From Zoogloea sp. (lineage in GTDB: Bacteria; Pseudomonadota; Gammaproteobacteria; Burkholderiales; Rhodocyclaceae): a DNA stretch of 41,614 bases. Each line of letters begins with the position of its first letter. Within the stretch, counting starts at the first letter, position 1. The position numbers were made by a program, and so were the translations under genes. The notes under the pieces were generated by a model, which was not told the DNA's origin, searched no databases, and saw only the letters and a program-made list of their open reading frames with translations. Positions 14,054 through 20,022 of this stretch are shown in pieces. The DNA lies in the NCBI RefSeq assembly GCF_017302315.1, contig NZ_JAFLDT010000033.1, positions 1 to 41,614 of the forward strand. The letters are read 5' to 3'.

Positions 14054-14755
14054 ATGAGCGAAGAAGAACAGGTTCCGGGCTCGCGCCTGACCTCCCAGTC
14101 CATCCGCAGCTTCGTGCTGCGCCAGGGGCGCATGTCGGATGCGCAGCACCGCTTTCTCGACGAGATGATGCCCAAGGTCGGCATCGATTTCCGCCCCGAG
14201 CCCATCGATCTGGCCCAGGTCTTCGGGCGCAAGGCGCCGCAGATCGTGGAGATCGGTTTTGGCATGGGGCAGGCCACGGCCCAGATCGCCCAGGCGCGGC
14301 CGGGTGACGACTTCGTCGGCATCGAGGTGCATGCACCCGGCGTCGGCGGCCTGTGCAAGCTGATCGAGGAGGGCGGCATCACCAACCTGCGCATCGTCCA
14401 GCACGACGCCGTGGAGGTGCTGCGCGACATGATCCCCGAAGGTTCGCTGGCCGGCGTGCACATCTACTTTCCCGATCCCTGGCCCAAGAAGCGCCACCAC
14501 AAGCGCCGTCTGGTGCAGGGGCCCTTCGTCAAGCTGATCGCCTCGCGCCTGGCGCCGGGTGGCTACCTGCACTGCGCCACCGACTGGGAGGAATACGCCC
14601 AGCAGATGCTGGAGGTGCTGTCCGCCGAGCCGATGCTGGCCAACACGGCCGAGGGCTTTGCGCCAAAGCCTGATTATCGCCCCCTCACCAAGTTCGAAAA
14701 CCGTGGCATCAAGCTCGGCCACGGGGTGTGGGACGTGGTTTTCCGGAAGGTGTGA
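14054..14755 (+). CDS. trmB: tRNA (guanine-N7-)-methyltransferase TrmB
   Basis: A 233-residue SAM-dependent enzyme that makes m7G46 in the tRNA variable loop. The AdoMet-binding motif is IVEIGFGMG (64-72), followed by [10 protein letters not shown] and the catalytic/tRNA-binding block [14 protein letters not shown] (139-152). [11 protein letters not shown] and the C-terminal TKFENRG-x-K-L-GH-x-V-WD segment are also typical. Length fits the family (about 230-240). A small membrane protein gene follows two bases after the stop and is probably cotranscribed. The REP-like hairpins upstream separate it from thiG, which may limit read-through. Confidence 0.95.
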   Translation: MSEEEQVPGSRLTSQSIRSFVLRQGRMSDAQHRFLDEMMPKVGIDFRPEPIDLAQVFGRKAPQIVEIGFGMGQATAQIAQARPGDDFVGIEVHAPGVGGLCKLIEEGGITNLRIVQHDAVEVLRDMIPEGSLAGVHIYFPDPWPKKRHHKRRLVQGPFVKLIASRLAPGGYLHCATDWEEYAQQMLEVLSAEPMLANTAEGFAPKPDYRPLTKFENRGIKLGHGVWDVVFRKV

Positions 14756-14757
14756 GC

Positions 14758-14985
14758 ATGGCCCTCAAGCGCTTGCCGGCCGGTGCGTGGCTGCTGGGGG
14801 TTCCCGGCCTGCTCTGTCTGATCGCCGGTGGCCTGCTGCTGGCAGGCCTGGGGGCCGATCTGCACCCCTTGTTGCAGGAGTCGGGGGCCGGGCTGGTGCT
14901 GCTGGTGTCGGGTGTGGCGCTGGTGGGCAGCGCGGCCTTTCCGCTGGTGCTGGCCGAGCTGGCGGCGAAGGACGAGCAGGGCTGA
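14758..14985 (+). CDS. Small two-helix membrane protein, unknown
   Basis: A 75-residue protein with two hydrophobic segments, at about 9-29 (GAWLLGVPGLLCLIAGGLLL) and about 42-64 (GAGLVLLVSGVALVGSAAFP), and a short charged tail (AELAAKDEQG). This is the pattern of a small inner-membrane hairpin protein. It begins two bases after trmB with GGAAGG as ribosome binding site, so it is cotranscribed with trmB; a functional link is not implied. I do not recognise a family. Confidence 0.65.
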   Translation: MALKRLPAGAWLLGVPGLLCLIAGGLLLAGLGADLHPLLQESGAGLVLLVSGVALVGSAAFPLVLAELAAKDEQG

Positions 14986-15028
14986 GGGTTGTTCCCTTCA
15001 GCATCGGCGTGCCTGTGCTCATCGTCTG

Positions 15029-15101
15029 CGGGCGAATGAATTCGCCCCTACAGGCAAATCCCCGCAGCCCAGGCAAGCGTCGCCCGGGGGCGAATTCATC
15101 G
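15029..15101. repeat. Second REP-like palindrome cluster (GAATTC type)
   Basis: CGGGCGAATGAATTCGCCCC at 15029-15048 is a hairpin-forming near-palindrome. A partial inverted copy, GGGGGCGAATTCATCG, lies at 15086-15101. Same architecture as the GACTTCAGTC pair at 13958-14032 but a different core, so two sub-types of one REP-like family bracket trmB and the small membrane protein gene. The cluster separates these genes from the convergent acyltransferase gene. Nothing else is recognisable in 14986-15164. Confidence 0.7.
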
Positions 15102-15164
15102 ACCTGCCCGGGTTGAACCACCAGCCGGCCGTTGCGCAAAGCCGGTAACTGCGGCTTGCGCGCC

Positions 15165-16037
15165 TCAATACACCTTCGCCTCGCCCTCCGGCCGGGTCTT
15201 GAAGCGGCGGTGCACCCAGTAATACTGGGCCGGCATGGTGCGCACCAGGTCTTCGATGGCGGCGTTCATGCGATGCACGTCCGCCTCCACGTCGCCACTC
15301 GGAAAGTCCGTCCACGGTTCGCTCAGCGTAAGGACATAGCCCTGGCCGCCGGGGAGCATGCGGGTCACGCAGGTCACCACCACCGCGCCACCCAGACGGG
15401 TGAGGCGGGGCAGGGCGGAGAGGGTGGCCGCCTGCACGCCGAAGAAGGGCGAGAAGATGGAGTCCTCCATGCCGTTGTCCATGTCCGGCAGGTAGTAGAA
15501 GGGCCGCATTTCCTTCATGGCCTTGATGGAGGCGCGCACGCTTTCGTCCCTGCGCAGCAGCACCTGGCTGCCGAAACGGCTGCGTCCATGGAACAGCCAG
15601 TGGTCGATCACCGGGTCGCGCTGGCGGGCGTAGATGCTCACGCAGTCGAAGCTGGCGGCCAGCCGGGTGCCGCCCAGATCCAGGCCGAGGAAGTGGGGCG
15701 TCAGCATGATCACCGGCTGGCGCTGCGCGATCAGGCGGGCCAGGATCTCCTCGCCCTCCACGCGTACGATCCGGCGGATGCGCGCCTCCGGCGCAAACCA
15801 GGCCAGTCCGCGCTCGATCAGGCTGCGGCCGGCCAAGGCGAAGTGTTCCCTGGCCAGGGTGCGGCGTTGGGCTTCGGACAGATCGGGAAAGCACAGGCGC
15901 AGGTTGGTGTGCACCACCCGGCGGCGGGGCGCGATGATCCAGTACAGCAGTAGGCCGATGCCGCGGCCGATGGGGGCCTGGATGGACAAGGGCAGCCAGT
16001 GCAGCAGCCACAGCAGGGCAACGATGAGTCGACTCAT
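15165..16037 (-). CDS. LpxL/HtrB-family lipid A acyltransferase (second copy)
   Basis: A 290-residue membrane-bound acyltransferase of the LpxL/LpxM family, which adds secondary acyl chains to Kdo-lipid A at the inner membrane. An N-terminal hydrophobic segment (LIVALLWLLHWLPL) anchors it. The catalytic HX4D motif is H115-FLGL-D120. Other family blocks are APRRRVVHTNLRLCFPDLS, RSLIERGLAW, FYYLPDMDNG-MEDS and the C-terminal YYWVHRRFKTRP. It starts nine bases after the stop of a paralogous gene on the same strand, so the two are cotranscribed and may act one after the other on lipid A. The exact acyl chain and position cannot be read. Confidence 0.9.
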   Translation of the reverse strand: MSRLIVALLWLLHWLPLSIQAPIGRGIGLLLYWIIAPRRRVVHTNLRLCFPDLSEAQRRTLAREHFALAGRSLIERGLAWFAPEARIRRIVRVEGEEILARLIAQRQPVIMLTPHFLGLDLGGTRLAASFDCVSIYARQRDPVIDHWLFHGRSRFGSQVLLRRDESVRASIKAMKEMRPFYYLPDMDNGMEDSIFSPFFGVQAATLSALPRLTRLGGAVVVTCVTRMLPGGQGYVLTLSEPWTDFPSGDVEADVHRMNAAIEDLVRTMPAQYYWVHRRFKTRPEGEAKVY

Positions 16038-16046
16038 TAAGGGGGA

Positions 16047-16907
16047 TTACCGGGTTGCAGGTGCGGGCGGTGCGCCGGACGGGCGCTTGTAGCGGTTGTA
16101 GCCCCACAGGTACTGGGCAGGATTCTCGCGGATCTGGGCTTCGAGTTCGTGGTTGATGGCAGCAGCCCGGGCGGGTGTGTCGCCGTTGAGGGGCGTCAGC
16201 GGCGGGCGCAGGTGCAGGTGAAAGCCCTTGCCGGCGGGCAGGCGTTCGGCCCAGGCAAAGAGGGTGCTCACGCCGGCGACTTCCGAGAGGCGGGCCGCCA
16301 GGGTCATCGTATACGCCGGACGGCTGAAGAAGGGCAGCCAGGCACCTTCTCCGCCACCGGGCACCTGGTCGGGCAGCATGCCCACCGCCTCGCCGGCCCG
16401 CAGGGCCTTGATCAGACGGCGCACACCGCTCACGTCGGCCGGCGCCAGGTGCATGTTGCCGCGGCGACGCCCGGCATCAATCACCGGTTGCAGCACCGCC
16501 TTCTTCGGAGCCCGGTAGAGCACGGTGATCGGCTTGTGCAGGGAGAAGTACTGGGCCGAGATTTCGAAGCAGCCCAGGTGCGGGGTGATGAACAGGATGC
16601 CGCCACCGCTCGCTTCCGCCGCCTCCACATGCTCCCAGCCGCTTACCTGCACTACCTTGGCAGCAATCTCGTCCTGGGGGCGCAGGAGCACCCAGGGCAG
16701 TTCCAGGGCTTGCTTGCCGATCTCGCCGACGCAGCGTCGCCAGAGGCGCCCCGCTTCGTCCTGGCCAAGGGCCTGCTCAAGATTCGCGCGCAGGCGCCGT
16801 CGATAGGTGGGTGACAGGGCGTAGGTGAGCCAGCCAGCGAGAACGCCCAGGGACTGCAGGAGTCCGAGGGGAAGACCGGCAAGAAACTTGAATATCAGGG
16901 ACGCCAT
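16047..16907 (-). CDS. LpxL/HtrB-family lipid A acyltransferase (first copy)
   Basis: A 286-residue paralogue of the downstream acyltransferase. The ATG at 16907 is chosen because the hydrophobic anchor (LIFKFLAGLPLGLLQSLGVL) starts at once; upstream codons in this frame cover the metK promoter and are not similar to the family. The HX4(D/E) catalytic motif is H110-LGCF-E115. Also typical are LSPTYRRRLRANLEQAL, LPDQVPGGGEGAWLPFF and the terminal NPAQYLWGYNRYKRP. It probably adds a secondary acyl chain to lipid A. It is divergent from metK, a neighbourhood also seen in other Betaproteobacteria. Its own promoter must lie in 16908-17000, overlapping the metK promoter region. Confidence 0.9.
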   Translation of the reverse strand: MASLIFKFLAGLPLGLLQSLGVLAGWLTYALSPTYRRRLRANLEQALGQDEAGRLWRRCVGEIGKQALELPWVLLRPQDEIAAKVVQVSGWEHVEAAEASGGGILFITPHLGCFEISAQYFSLHKPITVLYRAPKKAVLQPVIDAGRRRGNMHLAPADVSGVRRLIKALRAGEAVGMLPDQVPGGGEGAWLPFFSRPAYTMTLAARLSEVAGVSTLFAWAERLPAGKGFHLHLRPPLTPLNGDTPARAAAINHELEAQIRENPAQYLWGYNRYKRPSGAPPAPATR

Positions 16908-16932
16908 CAGCCAGTGCCGGGTAGCGGCCGAA

Positions 16933-16960
16933 TTGACGGCCGGGTGCGCAAAGTTATAAT
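16933..16960 (+). promoter_or_regulatory. Near-consensus sigma-70 promoter of metK
   Basis: TTGACG at 16933-16938 and a perfect TATAAT at 16955-16960 are separated by 16 bases. This is the best promoter match in the window. Transcription would begin near 16967, leaving about 156 bases of untranslated leader before the metK ATG at 17123. Confidence 0.8.
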
Positions 16961-17047
16961 TGTGATTCCGCCGAGTTAATCCGACAACTTGCAGGGCGGG
17001 GGCACAGCGCAGCCAGGCTGCCAGGGCGCCCAAAGAATACTGCTAAA

Positions 17048-17110
17048 GCGTCGCCGCTCCGATGATCCCCAGAGACGGCAACGCCGAACCACTGGGGATT
17101 TTTGTTTTTT
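17048..17110 (+). promoter_or_regulatory. Candidate metK leader RNA: H-type pseudoknot plus terminator
   Basis: Stem A: GCGTCGCCG (17048-17056) pairs with CGGCAACGC (17076-17084), eight pairs and one C-A mismatch. Stem B: ATCCCCAG (17065-17072), in the loop of A, pairs with CTGGGGAT (17092-17099), eight perfect pairs. Together they form a compact H-type pseudoknot with loops of 8, 3 and 7 bases. Stem B is followed at once by TTTTTGTTTTTT, so on its own it reads as an intrinsic terminator; a small hairpin CGGC-AAC-GCCG (17076-17086) inside it competes with stem A. The ribosome binding site GAGGAG begins just behind the T tract. Such a leader before an AdoMet synthetase gene suggests AdoMet- or SAH-responsive control, but it does not match the SAM/SAH riboswitch consensus sequences I can recall. 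Confidence 0.55.
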
Positions 17111-17122
17111 GAGGAGCGTTGC

Positions 17123-18289
17123 ATGGCCCGTGAATTCCTATTTACTTCTGAGTCCGTCTCCGAAGGCCATCCGGACAAGGTCGCCGACCAGATCTCCGAT
17201 GCGGTGCTCGACGCCATCCTGGCCCAGGATCCCCGCGGCCGGGTGGCCTGCGAGACCCTGGTGTCCACCGGCCTGGTAGTGATTTCCGGCGAGATCACCA
17301 CCAACGCCGACATCAACTACATGGATCTCGCCCGCGAGACCATCAAGCGCATCGGCTACGACGATTCCGACATCGGTTTCGACTACAAGAGCTGTGCGGT
17401 GCTCACCGCCATCAACCGCCAGTCTTCCGACATCGCCCAGGGTGTGAATGAAGGCGAAGGCCTCGACCTGGACCAGGGCGCCGGCGACCAGGGGCTGATG
17501 TTCGGCTACGCCACCAAGGAAACGCCGAGTCTGATGCCCTTCCCCATCTACTACGCCCACCGCATCATGCAGCGGCAGGCCGAAGTGCGGAAGGACGGCC
17601 GTCTGCCCTGGCTGCGCCCCGATGCCAAGAGCCAGCTCACTGTGAAGTACGTGGACGGCAAGCCGGTGGCCATCGACACCGTGGTTGTGTCCACCCAGCA
17701 TCATCCGGACATCTCCCATGCCGATCTGACCGAGGCGGTGATTGAGGAGGTCATCAAGCCGGTGCTGCCCAAGGACATGCTCACCGCCAGCACCCGCTTC
17801 CTCATCAACCCCACGGGGCGTTTCGTGATTGGCGGCCCGAACGGTGACTGCGGCCTGACCGGCCGCAAGATCATTGTCGACACCTATGGCGGTGCCGCCC
17901 ACCATGGCGGCGGTGCCTTCTCGGGCAAGGATCCGTCCAAGGTGGATCGCTCCGCCGCTTACGCCGGCCGTTACGTGGCCAAGAACATCGTGGCTGCCGG
18001 CCTGGCCGACAAGTGCGAGGTGCAGGTGGCCTACGCCATCGGCGTGGCCCAGCCGGTCAGCCTGATGGTGGAAACCTACGGCACGGGCAAGATTTCCGAC
18101 GACCGCATTGTCGAGCTGGTGCGTGCCCACTTCGATCTGCGCCCCAAGGGCATCATCGCGGCCCTGGATCTGCTGCGCCCGATCTATTCACGTACCGCCG
18201 CCTATGGCCACTTTGGTCGTGACGAGGTGGATTTCACCTGGGAACATACCGACAAGGCCGCTGCACTGCGTTCCGACGCCGGCCTGTAA
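17123..18289 (+). CDS. metK: S-adenosylmethionine synthetase MetK
   Basis: A 388-residue methionine adenosyltransferase making AdoMet from methionine and ATP. Family signatures are [18 protein letters not shown] near the start (catalytic His and metal ligand), the ATP-binding [12 protein letters not shown], the P-loop-like [19 protein letters not shown], and the C-terminal YGHFGR. ATG 17123 is chosen because [17 protein letters not shown] is the canonical start and GAGGAG lies seven bases upstream. The gene has its own strong promoter and a long structured leader, and is followed by a strong terminator, so it is a single-gene unit. It is intact. Confidence 0.98.
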   Translation: MAREFLFTSESVSEGHPDKVADQISDAVLDAILAQDPRGRVACETLVSTGLVVISGEITTNADINYMDLARETIKRIGYDDSDIGFDYKSCAVLTAINRQSSDIAQGVNEGEGLDLDQGAGDQGLMFGYATKETPSLMPFPIYYAHRIMQRQAEVRKDGRLPWLRPDAKSQLTVKYVDGKPVAIDTVVVSTQHHPDISHADLTEAVIEEVIKPVLPKDMLTASTRFLINPTGRFVIGGPNGDCGLTGRKIIVDTYGGAAHHGGGAFSGKDPSKVDRSAAYAGRYVAKNIVAAGLADKCEVQVAYAIGVAQPVSLMVETYGTGKISDDRIVELVRAHFDLRPKGIIAALDLLRPIYSRTAAYGHFGRDEVDFTWEHTDKAAALRSDAGL

Positions 18290-18307
18290 GCCGACCTGAT
18301 GTGGACT

Positions 18308-18339
18308 GCAAAAGAGCGACCCGTGGGTCGCCCTTTTGC
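18308..18339. terminator. Bidirectional terminator after metK
   Basis: GCAAAAGAGCGACCC (18308-18322) and GGGTCGCCCTTTTGC (18325-18339) form a stem with a single mismatch (A/C) and a two-base apex, flanked by A and T runs. It ends metK and, read the other way, the metallo-hydrolase gene that converges on it. Confidence 0.85.
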
Positions 18340-18358
18340 ATGGGTAGGCAGAAAAGGC

Positions 18359-19336
18359 CTATTTGTCGCTGCGGATCGGGCTGAATTCCACCGGTACCCA
18401 GGCGTAGCCCTTGCCTTCGGTACGCACGTGGCCGAGGCCCGGGAAGGGCAGGTGCATGCCGGCGAGGGCGAGCTTCTCCCTGGCGGCGCGGGCGAAGAGC
18501 TGCTTGCGGGCGGCCACGGCTTTCTTCTTGTCGCTGTCAAACTCGATGGCCACTTCCGGCCGGGCAAACTGGACGGCGTGGCTGTGCACCACATCGCCGA
18601 TGATCAGCAGTTGCTGACCCTTCGATTCGACCAGATAGGCTGTGTGGCCGGGGGTGTGACCGTGGGTGTCGACGGCCTTGATGCCTGGTGCCAGTTCCAC
18701 GTCGCCGCTGAAGGGCTTCCAGTGCCCCGCGGCCTGGTAGGGGGCGGCGGCGTCCCGCGCCAGCTTGAAGAAGGGCTTGAAGCCTTCCGGTGCCTTGGCG
18801 GCGATGTCCTCGGAGAGTCAGAAATCGTGGTCGGCCTGGGCAACCCGGATGTCGGCGTTGGGGAAGAGGGGCTTGCCGTCAGCGCCGAGCAAGCCGGCGG
18901 CGTGGTCGGCGTGCAGGTGGGTGAGCAGCACCATGTCCACCTGCTCGGGGCTGTAGCCGGCGGCTTTGAGGTTGTCGCCGATGAAGCCGAGGGTGGGTCC
19001 GAAGGCTTTGGCGGCGCCCGCATCCACCAGCACGAGCTTGCCACCGGCGTTGATCAGGAAGGCATTGACGGCGGTCTGGACCTTCTGGCCGCCCAGGAAC
19101 ATGCGGGTCAGCAGGCGCTGGACTTCGGCCGGGCTCGCGTTGCTCAGGACTTTGGTGTCGAGATCGATGAAGCCATCGTAGAGGGCGGTCACTTCCATCT
19201 CGCCGACAGCCATGCGGTAGTAACCGGGCACCTGGGTGCGCACAGCGGGGGCTTCGGCGAATGCCGGCACGGAGGGAGCGAGTGCGCTGCCAAGCGCCAG
19301 GGCCAGTACCAGGCGGGTGAGGCGATGACGGACCAT
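18359..19336 (-). pseudogene. Periplasmic MBL-fold metallo-hydrolase interrupted by one TGA
   Basis: The minus-strand frame from the ATG at 19336 (good GGAG site) to 18359 would encode about 325 residues with a signal peptide (LVLALALGSALAPSVPAFA). The metallo-beta-lactamase metal site is H140-x-H142-x-D144-H145 (LLTHLHADHAAGLL), followed by GHTPGHTAYLV and GDVVHSHAVQF. The frame is open on both sides of one TGA at codon 173 (18818-18820), in 'QADHDF*LSEDIAAKAPEG'. Relatives usually have Trp there (DFWLSE), so a single TGG-to-TGA change explains it. Both halves otherwise look conserved and in frame, which points to a recent inactivation or a sequencing error. Substrate unknown; relatives include lactonase-like enzymes. 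Confidence 0.85.
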
Positions 19337-19399
19337 TGGGGGAGGACTCCTGCTTGGAAAAGGACAATAGCTTACCGAAGAGTTGTCCGCTTGCGGGCG

Positions 19400-19717
19400 T
19401 CAGGGCGTCAAGTGGATGGCCAGCCAGACAGTGTCCGGGCCGGTTGCGGCTACCCGGTGGCGCCGTCCCGCCGGGATCAGCAGCCAGTCGCCGGGGCTGA
19501 GGGCAAGGAGCTCGCCATCGTCGAATTCCAGCTCGGCACTGCCGCGGGCCAGCATCACCCATTCGTCTTCGGTCTGGTCAAACCAGAAATCCGCGGGGCT
19601 GGCATGGTAGTGGGAAACGATGCGCTCAATGCGCAAGCCGGGTCGGCACAGCAAGGGTTCAAAGTGCTCTTCCGTGCCAGCGGGCGGCAGCGGAAAGAAG
19701 AGATTCTGGCAGGGCAA
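19400..19717 (-). CDS. Small cupin-domain protein
   Basis: A 105-residue single-domain cupin. It contains the usual features of a compact beta-barrel: ERIVSHYHASPADFWFDQTE (first cupin box with H and E/Q-type ligands), DEWVMLARGSAELEF, LALSPGDWLLIPAGRRHRV (second box with the PGD turn and a His ligand) and a final VWLAIHL. Cupins of this kind bind a metal and often have regulatory or small-molecule-binding roles; the ligand is unknown. The start given is a TTG whose following residues (LFFPLPPAGTEEHFEPLL) look like the family N-terminus; no in-frame ATG is nearby and no ribosome binding site is clear. It lies 63 bases upstream of the interrupted MBL gene, possibly in one operon. Confidence 0.75.
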   Translation of the reverse strand: MPCQNLFFPLPPAGTEEHFEPLLCRPGLRIERIVSHYHASPADFWFDQTEDEWVMLARGSAELEFDDGELLALSPGDWLLIPAGRRHRVAATGPDTVWLAIHLTP

Positions 19718-19841
19718 TTGGGGGCCTGGGAAGCCTGGTGCCCGAACGGGCGGATGAATGAAAAAAGGCTGCGCCGGGATGAAATCTCTGTGGGGTTCTG
19801 GGGGTCTTTGTTGTGCCCCGGCGCGCCGCTCAAGCCAACCC

Positions 19842-19861
19842 CATTGACCGACGGGTCAATG
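19842..19861. promoter_or_regulatory. Perfect 8-bp inverted repeat, candidate operator
   Basis: CATTGACC-GACG-GGTCAATG is a perfect palindrome with a four-base centre, in the 305-base gap between the cupin and the diguanylate cyclase gene. It is a typical size for a dimeric repressor site or a small hairpin; no T run follows, so it is not a terminator. The rest of 19718-20022 holds no gene and no clear promoter. Confidence 0.4.
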
Positions 19862-19995
19862 AAGCTGCAGAGGATCATACGACGTGTGGTCGGCCGAGGC
19901 CAATTGAAAGTAGGCATGCACTACATAGTTCATCCCTATCGGGACTTGGGTAATGATCTGCCCGAAATGGGCGCGATTGCAACCCGTGTCGGGTC

Positions 19996-20013
19996 ATCAG
20001 GGAATACCCTGAT
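19996..20013 (+). promoter_or_regulatory. Hairpin directly before the diguanylate cyclase start
   Basis: ATCAGGG and CCCTGAT form a perfect 7-bp stem with loop AATA, immediately followed by the AGAGGAGG ribosome binding site. The hairpin could limit ribosome access or stabilise the mRNA end. It is short and no T run follows. Confidence 0.4.
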
Positions 20014-20022
20014 CAGAGGAGG

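Noticed and set aside
16908-17033. N-terminal extension of the first acyltransferase by 42 residues
   Set aside because: The extension covers the metK promoter region, has no family similarity, and the usual hydrophobic N-terminus begins at 16907.
18818-18820. Selenocysteine codon in the MBL-fold gene
   Set aside because: The position corresponds to a Trp in relatives, not Cys, and no SECIS-like hairpin with a GU loop is apparent directly downstream.
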